Below, piece by piece: positions 35,691 to 44,836 of a stretch of 64,000 nucleotides of DNA (position 1 is its first letter; the number at the start of each line of letters is the position of its first letter). Source of the DNA: Sulfitobacter sp. M05 (lineage in GTDB: Bacteria; Pseudomonadota; Alphaproteobacteria; Rhodobacterales; Rhodobacteraceae); the NCBI RefSeq assembly GCF_029285175.1, contig NZ_JABEDH010000003.1:248001-312000 (forward strand). The letters are read 5' to 3'. The translations under genes were made by a program, and so were the position numbers. The notes under the pieces were generated by a model. The model saw nothing but the letters and a program-made list of their open reading frames with translations, ran no database searches and was not told the DNA's origin.

Positions 35691-36017
35691 GTGATCAAAA
35701 CCAAAATCCTAACCGTGTTGGCCTGCGTTGCAGGGCTGTCCGCTTGCGGTGATATCGAAACTGGCGTGCCATTCCAGGGGTTGCCGTCTGACAAATCCGT
35801 TGACCGTGGCGTCAACGCCCACCACCTGAGCACACTTCAGGCCGGTATCTGGGTCGATCCGAATGGCTGTGACCACTGGATCATCGACGATGGTGTCGAG
35901 GGTTACCTGTCTGCCCGTCTGGACAAGTATGGCAAGCCCGTCTGCTCCGGTGTTGCGCCCCCCACCCACACGGTTGGCGACTTCAAAGGTGGTTCCAATA
36001 TCCCGGATCCAAACTGA
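35691..36017 (+). CDS. Small lipoprotein sharing the Cys/Trp module of its OmpA neighbour
   Basis: A 108-residue lipoprotein: the lipobox LSAC places the acylated Cys at residue 19. Residues 53-85 (IWVDPNGCDHW...DDGVEGY...PVC) match residues 51-83 of the upstream OmpA-family protein at about half of the positions, including both Cys. It starts at GTG 35691 after GGGGACG. The remaining sequence is low complexity. The pair probably arose by duplication of the module; its role in the envelope is unknown. Confidence 0.78.
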   Translation: MIKTKILTVLACVAGLSACGDIETGVPFQGLPSDKSVDRGVNAHHLSTLQAGIWVDPNGCDHWIIDDGVEGYLSARLDKYGKPVCSGVAPPTHTVGDFKGGSNIPDPN

Positions 36018-36042
36018 TTTTTGCTGAAATCACAGCAAGGTC

Positions 36043-36075
36043 GGGCCGGGGTGTTATACGCCCCGGCCCTTTCTG
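36043..36075 (+). terminator. Intrinsic terminator after the lipoprotein gene
   Basis: GGGCCGGGG (36043-36051) pairs perfectly with CCCCGGCCC (36061-36069), followed by TTTCTG. It lies 25 bases beyond the lipoprotein stop and separates it from phoH. Confidence 0.8.
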
Positions 36076-36147
36076 TATGTTAGAGGGTGTATTTTCCGGC
36101 GTTTGTCCCTACCTGACTTCTAACCGTCTTATTCCAAGGAGCTTCCC

Positions 36148-37158
36148 TTGCCCCCAAGCGACCAAATCACAGCACCGCCACCGGCTGATCCAATTGTGCT
36201 TGAATTTGCCGACAACAGGCTGCTGATTGACCTGTGCGGTGCCTATGACGCCCATCTGGCTGCAATCGAAAAGGCGCTGATGGTCCAAATCATTCGGCGC
36301 GGCAACCAGTTGAGCATTCTGGGCGACACGGACAGCAAACAGCAGGCCGAAGCTGTGCTGAACACGCTTTACGCGCGTCTGGAAAGTGGCCGATTGGTGA
36401 CCCCGGCCGAAGTCGAAAGCCTGTTGCGTATGGAGCGGCCAAAGCCCGGCACGCGGCCACAGGTTGGCGGCCAGCTTGAAATGCCGGTGGGCGATACGCT
36501 TGAAATCCAGACCCGCAAAAAACGTGTCGAGCCGCGCACCGATGCGCAAAAAGCCTATGTCAAAGCTCTGTTTGACGACGAGCTGACCTTTGGCATCGGG
36601 CCTGCCGGTACGGGCAAGACCTATCTGGCTGTCGCGGTCGGGATCAACATGTTCATCGGCGGCCATGTGGACAAGATCATCCTTAGCCGCCCTGCGGTGG
36701 AAGCGGGTGAAAAACTCGGCTACCTGCCCGGCGACATGAAAGACAAGGTCGATCCCTATATGCAGCCGCTCTATGATGCGCTGAACGACTTTCTGCCAGG
36801 CAAGCAACTGGCCAAGCTGATCGAGGAAAAACGCATTGAAATCGCCCCTTTGGCCTTTATGCGGGGCCGTACTCTGTCCAATGCATTTGTGGTGCTGGAC
36901 GAAGCCCAGAACGCCACCTCCATGCAGATGAAAATGTTCCTTACCCGGCTTGGCAAGGGCTCTCGTATGGTTATCACAGGGGACCGCACCCAAATCGACC
37001 TGCCGCGCGGCGTGCCGTCGGGCCTTGCTGACGCTGAACGTTTGCTGGCGCAGATCCCAAAAATAAGCTTCAATTATTTCACCTCCAAAGACGTGGTGCG
37101 CCACCCTCTGGTTGCGGCCATCATTGAAGCTTATGAAGCAGATACGGGTTCCGCATGA
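36148..37158 (+). CDS. PhoH-family ATPase
   Basis: A 336-residue PhoH-like protein: N-terminal KH-like region, then a RecA-like ATPase with Walker A GIGPAGTGKTYLA (about residues 149-161) and Walker B VVLDEAQNATSMQ (about 249). PhoH-like proteins accompany YbeY in many bacteria and are thought to act in RNA metabolism. The start appears to be TTG 36148, placed 6 bases after AAGGAGC; no ATG or GTG fits as well. ybeY, corC and lnt follow on the same strand. Confidence 0.9.
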   Translation: MPPSDQITAPPPADPIVLEFADNRLLIDLCGAYDAHLAAIEKALMVQIIRRGNQLSILGDTDSKQQAEAVLNTLYARLESGRLVTPAEVESLLRMERPKPGTRPQVGGQLEMPVGDTLEIQTRKKRVEPRTDAQKAYVKALFDDELTFGIGPAGTGKTYLAVAVGINMFIGGHVDKIILSRPAVEAGEKLGYLPGDMKDKVDPYMQPLYDALNDFLPGKQLAKLIEEKRIEIAPLAFMRGRTLSNAFVVLDEAQNATSMQMKMFLTRLGKGSRMVITGDRTQIDLPRGVPSGLADAERLLAQIPKISFNYFTSKDVVRHPLVAAIIEAYEADTGSA

Positions 37159-37165
37159 CGCAACT

Positions 37166-37233
37166 CTCTTCTGCTCTTTTTGGCCTTATATCCTGCGGGG
37201 AGTCAGCTCTGCTGACGGGGCAGAGCCCCAAAA
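37166..37233 (-). repeat. Dispersed Rhodobacterales-type intergenic repeat, copy E
   Basis: On the minus strand: hairpin GGGGC-TCT-GCCCC (37217-37229), a second hairpin GTCAGC/GCTGAC with a three-base loop (37202-37216), then CCCCGCAGGATATAAGGCC and AAAAAGAGCAG. It occupies nearly the whole phoH-ybeY gap. Confidence 0.65.
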
Positions 37234-37244
37234 GAAAACACTAA

Positions 37245-37748
37245 ATGCAGAACATGGACATCGACATAGAAGATCCCCGCTGGGCTGCACTCGATATTGA
37301 GGCGCTGTGCCAGCGGGCCGTGGCCACCACCTTGACATATCTGGGGCTGCCACTTGAGGCGGAAATCAGCATTCTTGCCTGTGACGATGCGCGCATCGCC
37401 GCGCTTAACGCAGAGTTTCGTGCCAAAGCGACGCCCACCAATGTGTTGAGCTGGCCCAGCGAAGAACGCGCGGCAGAGGTTCCGGGCGGCACCCCCATGT
37501 CGCCGGAGCCGGACCCCGGCGGCATGATCGAACTGGGCGACATCGCCATTAGCTATGACACCTGCGTCGCCGAAGCCGCCGCAGCAGGCAAGGAGACGGC
37601 CCATCACATTACCCATCTGATCATCCACGGAACCCTTCATTTGCTGGGTTATGATCACGAAACTGAGCAAGATGCTGCCTTGATGGAAGGTTTTGAGGTG
37701 GAAATACTTGGTAAATTGGGTCTGGATGACCCATATAGGGAATCGTAG
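37245..37748 (+). CDS. ybeY: Endoribonuclease YbeY
   Basis: A 167-residue metalloprotein for 16S rRNA 3'-end maturation and ribosome quality control. The zinc-binding motif is [15 protein letters not shown] (about residues 126-140), preceded by the conserved ITHLIIHG, and the start of the fold contains [22 protein letters not shown] 37245 and ATG 37254 are both possible. It lies between phoH and corC, the order found across alphaproteobacteria. Confidence 0.93.
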   Translation: MQNMDIDIEDPRWAALDIEALCQRAVATTLTYLGLPLEAEISILACDDARIAALNAEFRAKATPTNVLSWPSEERAAEVPGGTPMSPEPDPGGMIELGDIAISYDTCVAEAAAAGKETAHHITHLIIHGTLHLLGYDHETEQDAALMEGFEVEILGKLGLDDPYRES

Positions 37749-37783
37749 ACGGTTTTGGCCGTTATTTTGCATGACAGGACCCA

Positions 37784-38683
37784 ATGGGCGACAACGACGG
37801 ATCATCTGACGCGGCGCAGAGCGCGCAACCGGATGAAATAACTGCTTCACCAGACGACGCGGCCTTGAAAACGGGCGGCTTTCTCTCTCGTGTCATCGGC
37901 GCACTCAGCCCATCCGAGGGGGACCAATCTTCTGAAATGACGCCCTTGCCGGTGGATCGGGTGTCGGCACGGGGGATGATGAACCTGCGGCGTATGCGGG
38001 TCGATGACGTCGCTATTCCAAAAGCCGAGATCACGGCCGTGCCGGTAACCATTTCAATGGAAGAACTGGTTGCAGTGTTCAAAGATAGCGGGCTGACCCG
38101 TTTACCAGTGTTTGACGGTACGCTGGACACGCCGGTTGGCATGGCCCACCTCAAGGATCTGGCCCTGCAATACGGGTTCAACGGCACGCCCGGAGATTTC
38201 GATCTGCCGGCATTGTTGCGCCCTTTACTGTTTGTGCCGCCTTCAATGGGGATCGGTGTGCTGTTGACCAAAATGCAGGCCGAGCGGCGCCATATGGCGC
38301 TTGTGATCGACGAATATGGCGGGGTTGACGGGCTGGTCACCATTGAAGACCTGATCGAACAGGTGATCGGCGAAATCGAAGATGAACACGACATCGACGA
38401 GGCGACCTTCTGGAGCCTTGAGAAACCGGGCACCTATCTGGCATTGGCCAAAACCCCGCTGGAAGATTTCGAGGCAGAAATCGGCCATTCCCTGACTGAC
38501 CACGATGATGTCGATGAGGAAGAGATCGATACTCTTGGCGGGCTGGTCTTTATGTTATCCGGGCGGGTGCCGACACGGGGCGAGGTGGTGCTGCATCCCG
38601 ATGGCCCCGAATTCGAAGTCATTGACGCCGATCCGCGCCGCATCAAACGTCTGCGGGTGCGCACAAACGGGGCCGTGGGGTGA
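37784..38683 (+). CDS. CorC/HlyC-family CBS-domain transporter-associated protein
   Basis: A 299-residue cytoplasmic protein with an acidic N-terminus, a CBS pair (about residues 66-190; the segment VIDEYGGVDGLVTIEDLIEQ is the typical linker) and a CorC_HlyC C-terminal domain (about 200-290). The membrane DUF21 domain of full-length CorB-type transporters is missing, as in E. coli CorC/YbeX. It is linked to Mg/Co efflux and to ribosome maturation genes. Its stop overlaps the lnt start (GTGA). Confidence 0.9.
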   Translation: MGDNDGSSDAAQSAQPDEITASPDDAALKTGGFLSRVIGALSPSEGDQSSEMTPLPVDRVSARGMMNLRRMRVDDVAIPKAEITAVPVTISMEELVAVFKDSGLTRLPVFDGTLDTPVGMAHLKDLALQYGFNGTPGDFDLPALLRPLLFVPPSMGIGVLLTKMQAERRHMALVIDEYGGVDGLVTIEDLIEQVIGEIEDEHDIDEATFWSLEKPGTYLALAKTPLEDFEAEIGHSLTDHDDVDEEEIDTLGGLVFMLSGRVPTRGEVVLHPDGPEFEVIDADPRRIKRLRVRTNGAVG

Positions 38684-40185
38684 CATCCCCTCTGACGGGG
38701 GGGCGGGTGGTTGCTCTGGCGACTGGGCTGGGCGCAATTGCGGCCTTCGGGCAGGCCCCTTTTGATCAACCTCTGATCCTGATGGCGGCGCTGACCGGGG
38801 CGCTCTATCTATTTGCACAGGTAAGGACCCCGCGTCAGGCGGCGCTATATGGCTGGGCTTTTGGCACGGGCTATTTTGCCCATGCGCTGCACTGGATCGT
38901 CTCGCCCTTTATGGTCGATGTGGCCCGCCATGGCTGGATGGCCCCTTTCGCGCTGCTCTTTCTGGCGGCTGGGCTGGCACTGTTCTGGGGGCTGGCTTTT
39001 TGGTTCGCCCGCCGCTTGAGCCGGCAAACCGCTTGGGCCTTGGTGCTTACCCTGCCGGCGGTTGAATTGCTGCGCGCCTATCTGTTCACGGGTTTCCCAT
39101 GGGCAATGCTGTCCCAGTCCTTGGTGGACACAAGCGGCGGGCAGGCTTTGGCGTGGATTGGCCCCTATGCGCTGAACCTGCTGGTGGTTGCGGTTGCCGT
39201 TGCGATCAGCCAGCCGCCGCGCGATTGGGCCAGTCGCACAGCGCGTTTTGGTGCGGTTCTGCTGGGGTTGGGCGCGGTGATCTTGCCGGTGATGTCCCCT
39301 GAGGCCGTGCTGACAGAGCATCGTATCCGATTGATCCAGCCCAATGCCGCGCAGCGCGACAAATGGGACCCGGCGCAGATCCCGGTGTTTTTTGACCGCC
39401 AGCTTAGCCTTACCGCCGCCGCTGCCGTCGATGGCGGTGATGCGCCTGATTTGGTTTTGTGGTCGGAAACAGCAATTCCATGGGTGCTGGATCGGGCCGG
39501 TCCGGCGCTTGATCAAATCGCACAGGCCGGGGGTCGCGCGCCGGTGGCCTTGGGGGTGCAACGGCGGGATGCGCAAAACTATTTCAATGCGATGGTCGTC
39601 CTGGACGGGAATGGCCGCGTCGCGCAATCCTATGATAAACACCACCTTGTCCCCTTTGGCGAATACATGCCTTTTGCGGGCTTGTTTGCGCGTATCGGGG
39701 TCTTTGGTCTCGCGCAGCGCGCCCTTGGCGGCTATACGGCGGGTCCCGGTGCGCAGGTGCTTGATTTCGGCGAGATGGGCCGCGCCCTGCCGCTGATCTG
39801 TTACGAGGCGGTATTTCCCCACGATGTAAACGCAGCGCCTGAACGTCCCGATTTTCTGATCCAGATCACCAATGACGCATGGTTCGGTAAGGCCGCCGGC
39901 CCGCGTCAACACCTGGCCCAAGCGCGGATGCGCGCGATTGAACAAGGGTTGCCTCTGGCGCGTGCGGCCAACACCGGTATTTCCGCGATGATCGATCCTT
40001 ATGGGCGCGTGTTGGCCGGCTTGCCGCTCAACAGGGCGGGGTTTGTTGATGCGCCGCTGCCGCTGCCGCTGCCTGCGACGGTCTATAGCCGCACGGGAGA
40101 TCTGCCGTTTGCGATTGTGTTGCTTCTGGGACTCGTCGCGGCGTCAATCGGCGCACGAAGCCGTGAGGAGAGGCTTAAGAATTGA
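38680..40185 (+). CDS. lnt: Apolipoprotein N-acyltransferase
   Basis: A 501-residue inner-membrane enzyme that transfers the third acyl chain to the N-terminal Cys of lipoproteins. The first about 200 residues hold roughly six membrane helices; the periplasmic nitrilase domain follows, with the catalytic Glu in WSETAIPW, Lys in YDKHHLVPFGEYMPF and Cys in PLICYEAVFP. A final helix ends the protein. GTG 38680 overlaps the corC stop by 4 bases. Confidence 0.95.
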   Translation: MTSPLTGGRVVALATGLGAIAAFGQAPFDQPLILMAALTGALYLFAQVRTPRQAALYGWAFGTGYFAHALHWIVSPFMVDVARHGWMAPFALLFLAAGLALFWGLAFWFARRLSRQTAWALVLTLPAVELLRAYLFTGFPWAMLSQSLVDTSGGQALAWIGPYALNLLVVAVAVAISQPPRDWASRTARFGAVLLGLGAVILPVMSPEAVLTEHRIRLIQPNAAQRDKWDPAQIPVFFDRQLSLTAAAAVDGGDAPDLVLWSETAIPWVLDRAGPALDQIAQAGGRAPVALGVQRRDAQNYFNAMVVLDGNGRVAQSYDKHHLVPFGEYMPFAGLFARIGVFGLAQRALGGYTAGPGAQVLDFGEMGRALPLICYEAVFPHDVNAAPERPDFLIQITNDAWFGKAAGPRQHLAQARMRAIEQGLPLARAANTGISAMIDPYGRVLAGLPLNRAGFVDAPLPLPLPATVYSRTGDLPFAIVLLLGLVAASIGARSREERLKN

Positions 40186-40221
40186 CGCCTATAAGGATTG
40201 AGCGTTAAGCCAGCGCAACCG

Positions 40222-40268
40222 ATGCCACAACGGCTTCCTGACGTGGTATTTCATTTTACTGGAGCAGC
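40222..40268 (+). ncRNA. SAM/SAH riboswitch controlling metK
   Basis: The segment just before metK matches the SAM/SAH riboswitch class known upstream of metK in Rhodobacterales. ATGCCAC (40222-40228) and GTGGTAT (40243-40249) form the P1 stem with one G-T pair; the loop holds the conserved ACAACGGCTTCCTGACG. The downstream GGAGCA (40261-40266) can pair with GGCTTCC to close the pseudoknot. That GGAG is also the metK Shine-Dalgarno sequence, 5 bases before the ATG, so ligand binding should block translation when SAM is plentiful. Confidence 0.9.
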
Positions 40269-40269
40269 T

Positions 40270-41451
40270 ATGTCCCGACAGAATTATATTTTCACCTCCG
40301 AGTCCGTTTCGGAAGGTCATCCTGACAAGGTTTGCGACCGCATTTCCGATGCTGTGCTTGATGCGTTCCTGAGCGAGGAGCCCGAAGCCCGGGTCGCGGC
40401 AGAGACTTTTGCGACCACCAATCGTGTGGTCATTGGCGGTGAGGTTGGGCTGAGCGATCAGGCCAAACTGACGCAGTATATGGGCCAGATCGAAGACATC
40501 GCCCGCGCCTGCATCAAGGACATTGGATACGCGCAGGACAAGTTTCACCACGAGACGGTCGAGATCACCAACCTGTTGCACGAACAATCCGCCCATATTG
40601 CCCAAGGTGTTGATGCCAGTGGCAACAAGGATGAAGGTGCTGGCGATCAGGGTATCATGTTCGGTTTCGCCACGGATGAGACCGAACATCTGATGCCGGC
40701 CCCGATCCACTATGCCCATGCGATCCTGCGGCGACTGGCCGAGGTACGCAAGGACGGGACCGAACCTACCCTGCGCCCCGACGCCAAAAGCCAGCTTTCG
40801 GTGCGCTATGAGGATGGCAAACCCGTTGGCGTATCATCTATCGTTCTGTCGACACAACATGCGTCGGAGCACCAGACCAGCGCCGACATCCGCGATATTG
40901 TCGAACCCTACATCCGCGAAGTGCTGCCCGAGGGCTGGATTGACAAGGACACACAGTGGCATGTGAACCCTACGGGCGTCTTTGTGATCGGTGGACCGGA
41001 CGGCGACGCCGGGTTGACCGGGCGCAAGATCATTGTGGATACCTATGGCGGGGCGGCACCGCATGGGGGTGGGGCGTTCTCCGGTAAGGACCCGACCAAA
41101 GTTGACCGCTCTGCCGCCTATGCTGCGCGCTATCTGGCGAAAAACGTGGTTGCAGCGGGCATGGCGACCAAATGCACCATCCAGCTGAGCTATGCCATCG
41201 GGGTTTCTGAACCCTTGTCGATCTATTGCGACACCTTTGGCACCGGAGAGGTGGACGACGCAGATGTAGAACGTGCAATTCGCAAGGTGATGAGCCTGAC
41301 GCCGCGCGGCATTCGTGAACATCTGCAACTGAACAAACCGATCTACCAGCGCACGGCGGCTTACGGGCACTTCGGACGCGCGCCTGAAGAGGATGGCGGT
41401 TTTTCTTGGGAGAAGCTGGACTTGGCAGCCAAGCTGAAGGCGGAAGTTTAG
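40270..41451 (+). CDS. metK: S-adenosylmethionine synthetase
   Basis: A 393-residue enzyme making SAM from methionine and ATP. Conserved segments: [18 protein letters not shown] (residues 10-27), the flexible-loop region [12 protein letters not shown] (about 120) and [20 protein letters not shown] (about 240), followed by [19 protein letters not shown]. The start is fixed by the riboswitch-sequestered GGAG. It follows lnt with an 84-base gap that contains the riboswitch. Confidence 0.97.
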   Translation: MSRQNYIFTSESVSEGHPDKVCDRISDAVLDAFLSEEPEARVAAETFATTNRVVIGGEVGLSDQAKLTQYMGQIEDIARACIKDIGYAQDKFHHETVEITNLLHEQSAHIAQGVDASGNKDEGAGDQGIMFGFATDETEHLMPAPIHYAHAILRRLAEVRKDGTEPTLRPDAKSQLSVRYEDGKPVGVSSIVLSTQHASEHQTSADIRDIVEPYIREVLPEGWIDKDTQWHVNPTGVFVIGGPDGDAGLTGRKIIVDTYGGAAPHGGGAFSGKDPTKVDRSAAYAARYLAKNVVAAGMATKCTIQLSYAIGVSEPLSIYCDTFGTGEVDDADVERAIRKVMSLTPRGIREHLQLNKPIYQRTAAYGHFGRAPEEDGGFSWEKLDLAAKLKAEV

Positions 41452-41498
41452 GCCCGTCGGGCCGGATTGGCCGGCAAAAGTACTTGCGTACAGAAAGT

Positions 41499-41518
41499 GG
41501 GGCCAGCGGCCCCGTTTT
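41499..41518 (+). terminator. Intrinsic terminator after metK
   Basis: GGGGCC-AGC-GGCCCC (41499-41513) is a perfect 6-bp stem with a 3-base loop, followed by GTTTTCG, 47 bases after the metK stop. Confidence 0.7.
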
Positions 41519-41543
41519 CGCCTTGGTTAGCCTCGCCTTAAAT

Positions 41544-41588
41544 ATTCATCCCCAATACCCTGCCACACATTCGGTATTGGGGATGAAT
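41544..41588. repeat. Perfect 16-bp inverted repeat between convergent genes
   Basis: ATTCATCCCCAATACC (41544-41559) and GGTATTGGGGATGAAT (41573-41588) are perfect reverse complements around a 13-base spacer. No T-run follows on the plus strand. It lies between metK and the convergent response-regulator gene, so a bidirectional termination role is possible, but the length and AT content are unlike the other terminators here. Confidence 0.85.
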
Positions 41589-41622
41589 GGACCCTGACCC
41601 AAAAATGAAAAAGCCAGGCGTG

Positions 41623-42399
41623 TTAATGGCGGGGGGCCCTGAAGGGGGAGGGTGGTTTGTTGCCCTTTGCCACATTTGATGTTGCCTGCGGTGTTATCGC
41701 CGTATCGGTGATATTGGCCAATAGGGTTGCCCCGTCCTGATCCGCCATCTCGATCAGAAACGACCACAAGCTTTGACAACTTTGCTCTGCCGCGCTTGTT
41801 GCGGCGGCACCGTCAGGGCCTTGCTGGCTGCGCAGATTGCGCATTTGCCGCATCAACCGGCTGACCATCGGTTTGATGTCTTGCGCACAGATCGCCGCAT
41901 TCCGGGCCAGCAACTGTTCGACCACGGCGGCGTCGAATTTGGATTTCTCAGCAGGTAACAGCGGAGCTGTGAGGGGCAGCGCCCCGGTGACCGCGCGGGT
42001 AAAAGCCTCTGCGCAGAGGTTGTCTTTTTCAAGGAAACCCGAGCAGCCTGCGGCCTCGGCCCCGTTCATAACCTCGTTTTGGGCCAGACCGGATACCATG
42101 AGGGACGGGGTATTCAGGTTGCGCGCGCTAAGCTGCATCATTTTCAGCGCTTCGATTCCGGTGCCATCGGGCAGGTGGTAATCAAGCAGGACGAGACCGA
42201 AAACGGTACGTTCCAGTTGGTCCTGAAATTCGGTCAGGCTGGTGGCGTTGCTGACGGTGCAGGGAAAATCCAACCCAGAACACAGGCGGGCCAGTCGGTG
42301 CCTGTCAAAACGTTCATCGTCAAGGATCAGAACCGCAAGCGGTGCGCGGGCAGGTAAGGGGTTGAACGGCGACGGACGGGCGGTCTGAGCGGCGGGCAT
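41623..42399 (-). CDS. Response regulator receiver-domain protein
   Basis: A 258-residue protein with a CheY-like receiver at about residues 18-140: acidic pair in LILDDERFD, phospho-acceptor Asp in LVLLDYHLPDG (about residue 73), and the conserved Lys in GFLEKDN (about 124). The C-terminal 110 residues form no DNA-binding or enzymatic domain I recognise; they look helical and end in a Pro-rich tail. No histidine kinase is encoded nearby. It is an orphan regulator sitting between metK and trmB, convergent with metK. Confidence 0.85.
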   Translation of the reverse strand: MPAAQTARPSPFNPLPARAPLAVLILDDERFDRHRLARLCSGLDFPCTVSNATSLTEFQDQLERTVFGLVLLDYHLPDGTGIEALKMMQLSARNLNTPSLMVSGLAQNEVMNGAEAAGCSGFLEKDNLCAEAFTRAVTGALPLTAPLLPAEKSKFDAAVVEQLLARNAAICAQDIKPMVSRLMRQMRNLRSQQGPDGAAATSAAEQSCQSLWSFLIEMADQDGATLLANITDTAITPQATSNVAKGNKPPSPFRAPRH

Positions 42400-42541
42400 G
42401 TGTATGTCCTTTATGGCAAAGCTGGCCCCAGGGTAGGACAGCAGGCTTAACCGCGTATTAAGGTTTGATGTCGCGGGCTGGGAATTTGCGGAAGATTGTC
42501 AGGGCTTTTGCCCTGCGCGATCAGCCGTAGGGAGGTTGCAA

Positions 42542-43303
42542 ATGCAGCAGAACCCAAGCGGGGCATTGCAGTGGGGCGCAGTGCAGGCTAAAGCCCCCGC
42601 CATGACGACACCAACACGCCCCCACCGAAATTTCTATGGTCGCCTTAAAGGCAAGACCCTGAAACCTGCGCAACGTGGCTATCTGGCTGAGGATCTGGAA
42701 GGGCTTTCGCCCGGTCCGGTGTCCTGGGAAGAGAACCCGCAGCGCACACCATTGGATTTGGACGCGTTGTTTGATGGGCGGCCTGTCTGGCTTGAGGTCG
42801 GCTTTGGCGGCGGCGAGCATATGGTGCATCAGGCGGCCTCCAATCCGGGTGTCGGCATCATCGGCTGTGAACCCTATATCAATGGGGTTGCGATGTTGCT
42901 GGGTAAGATCCGCAAGGCTGGTGTCGATAATGTTGCCGTGTACCCGAATGATGTACGGGATATGTTTGAGGTGCTGCCTGAAGCCTCGATTGATCGGGCG
43001 TTTCTGCTTTATCCTGATCCCTGGCCGAAGGCGCGCCACCACCGCCGCCGCTTTGTGACTGAAGAGCATCTTGTGCCATTGGCGCGGGCGTTGAAGCCGG
43101 GCAGTATTTTCCGTGTGGCGACCGACATTGAAGATTATGTGCGTCAGGCCTTGGAAGAGGTGCCGAAATTCGGCTTTGAATGGCTGGCCGAGCGGCCCGG
43201 TGACTGGCGCACCCCATGGGATGACTGGATTTCCACGCGGTACGAACAAAAGGCGCTGCGCGAAGGCCGTGTGCCGCATTACCTGACGTTTCGCAGGGGG
43301 TGA
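42542..43303 (+). CDS. trmB: tRNA (guanine-N7-)-methyltransferase
   Basis: A SAM-dependent enzyme forming m7G46 in tRNA. SAM-binding motif LEVGFGGGEHMVHQA (about residues 82-96), the catalytic region FLLYPDPWPKARHHRRRFV (about 156-174), and GDWRTPWDDWISTRYEQKA near the C-terminus are typical. Two starts compete: ATG 42542 has an excellent AGGGAGG site and adds 20 residues; ATG 42602 gives the usual MTTPTRPHRNFYGRLKG but no good ribosome-binding site. I favour 42542. Confidence 0.93.
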   Translation: MQQNPSGALQWGAVQAKAPAMTTPTRPHRNFYGRLKGKTLKPAQRGYLAEDLEGLSPGPVSWEENPQRTPLDLDALFDGRPVWLEVGFGGGEHMVHQAASNPGVGIIGCEPYINGVAMLLGKIRKAGVDNVAVYPNDVRDMFEVLPEASIDRAFLLYPDPWPKARHHRRRFVTEEHLVPLARALKPGSIFRVATDIEDYVRQALEEVPKFGFEWLAERPGDWRTPWDDWISTRYEQKALREGRVPHYLTFRRG

Positions 43304-43311
43304 GCGGCAGG

Positions 43312-43337
43312 TGCGGGCAAGCCCGCATTCGATTTTT
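43312..43337 (+). terminator. Intrinsic terminator after trmB
   Basis: TGCGGGC-AA-GCCCGCA (43312-43327) is followed by TTCGATTTTTTTATTTT, 9 bases after the trmB stop. The same hairpin plus ATTCGATTT recurs after trpF at 49570. Confidence 0.85.
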
Positions 43338-43359
43338 TTATTTTCTCAGGAAAATTGAT

Positions 43360-43408
43360 GCGAGGCTCTGCCTCGCGCTCCGCAGGATTTATGGCCAAAA
43401 AGAGAAGA
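43360..43408 (+). repeat. Dispersed Rhodobacterales-type intergenic repeat, copy F
   Basis: Hairpin GCGAGGC-TCT-GCCTCGC (43360-43376), then CGCAGGATTTATGGCC and AAAAAGAGAAGA. The hairpin and triloop match copy B; the tail matches copies E and G. It lies between the trmB terminator and aroA. Confidence 0.7.
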
Positions 43409-43483
43409 CATGTGGTGTGCCTTGCCATGGACGCATGTCTTTTGCTGGGCTAGAAGTTTTTTGAAATAGTGAAGGACGGGTTT

Positions 43484-44836
43484 ATGTCGGGCCATGGTGA
43501 TCCAATTCCAATGATATCGAGCGCTTGCGGGCCGCTTTCGGGAACCGCCGAGGTGCCCGGGGATAAGTCGATTTCGCACCGCTCGTTGATCCTTGGGGCG
43601 ATGTGTATTGGCAAGACCACCATTTCAGGACTGCTGGAGGGGCAAGATGTTCTGGATACAGCCAAGGCGATGCGGGCTTTCGGGGCAGAGGTGACGGATC
43701 ATGGTGGCGGATCATGGTCTGTCGAAGGGGTTGGCGTCGGCGGTTTTGCAGAGCCTGACGGGGTGATTGACTGTGGCAATTCCGGCACTGGTGTGCGTTT
43801 GATCATGGGGGCGATGGCGACCTCGCCGATTGTTGCAACCTTTACCGGGGATGCCAGCCTGAACGGACGGCCGATGGCGCGCGTGACGGACCCGTTGGCG
43901 TTGTTTGGCTGCACGGCGGTCGGGCGCAGCGGTGGCCGGTTGCCGATGACATTGGTGGGGGCAGGTGAGGCCGTGCCGGTGCGTTATGTGGTGCCGGTAC
44001 CTTCGGCACAGGTGAAGTCGGCGGTGTTGTTGGCCGGGCTGAACGCGCCGGGACAGACGGTGGTGATAGAGGCCGAGGCGACGCGCGATCACACAGAGCG
44101 GATGCTGGCAGGATTTGGCGCAGAGATTACAACCGAACAGACTGAAGAGGGGCGGGTGATTACCCTGAACGGCCAACCGGAATTGCAGGCCCAGCATATC
44201 GAAGTGCCGCGTGATCCGTCATCGGCGGCGTTTCCGGTTTGTGCGGCATTGCTTGTGCCCGGATCGGATGTTCTGGTGCCCGGTATCGGGTTGAACCCGA
44301 CGCGGGCGGGGCTGTTCACCACACTGCGCGAAATGGGCGCAGATTTGACTTACGAAAACGAGCGGATCGAGGGGGGCGAGCCGGTGGCGGATTTGCGGGC
44401 TAGATTTTCGCCTGATCTAAAAGGCATCGAGGTGCCGCCCGAGCGGGCTGCGTCGATGATCGACGAATATCCCGTGCTGTCGGTGGTCGCCTCTTACGCA
44501 GAGGGCAAGACCGTGATGCGCGGCGTTAAGGAGCTTCGGGTAAAGGAAAGCGACCGGATTGATGCCATGGCTGTCGGGTTGCGCGCCAACGGAATTGAGG
44601 TGGATGAGGGCCCCGATTGGTGGACTGTGACGGGGCTTGGCCACGGGAATGTGCCCGGCGGTGCAACCTGTGCCAGCCATCTGGATCACCGGATTGCCAT
44701 GTCCTTTTTGATCCTTGGTATGGCGGCGCAAAAGCCGGTCGGCGTGGATGACGGTGGGCCGATTGCCACGTCGTTCCCGATTTTCGAGCCACTGATGCAG
44801 CAGCTAGGGGCACAGGTGGCGAGAACCGCCACATGA
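43484..44836 (+). CDS. aroA: 3-phosphoshikimate 1-carboxyvinyltransferase (EPSP synthase)
   Basis: A 450-residue shikimate-pathway enzyme joining PEP and shikimate-3-phosphate. Substrate-binding segments: [17 protein letters not shown] (residues 24-40), [17 protein letters not shown] (about 95-111) and [12 protein letters not shown] (about 350). Residue 100-101 region GT rather than GNAGTAMR places it with the class II-like, glyphosate-tolerant alphaproteobacterial enzymes, by family knowledge only. ATG 43484 follows AAGGACGG. The next gene overlaps its stop by 4 bases. Confidence 0.95.
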   Translation: MSGHGDPIPMISSACGPLSGTAEVPGDKSISHRSLILGAMCIGKTTISGLLEGQDVLDTAKAMRAFGAEVTDHGGGSWSVEGVGVGGFAEPDGVIDCGNSGTGVRLIMGAMATSPIVATFTGDASLNGRPMARVTDPLALFGCTAVGRSGGRLPMTLVGAGEAVPVRYVVPVPSAQVKSAVLLAGLNAPGQTVVIEAEATRDHTERMLAGFGAEITTEQTEEGRVITLNGQPELQAQHIEVPRDPSSAAFPVCAALLVPGSDVLVPGIGLNPTRAGLFTTLREMGADLTYENERIEGGEPVADLRARFSPDLKGIEVPPERAASMIDEYPVLSVVASYAEGKTVMRGVKELRVKESDRIDAMAVGLRANGIEVDEGPDWWTVTGLGHGNVPGGATCASHLDHRIAMSFLILGMAAQKPVGVDDGGPIATSFPIFEPLMQQLGAQVARTAT

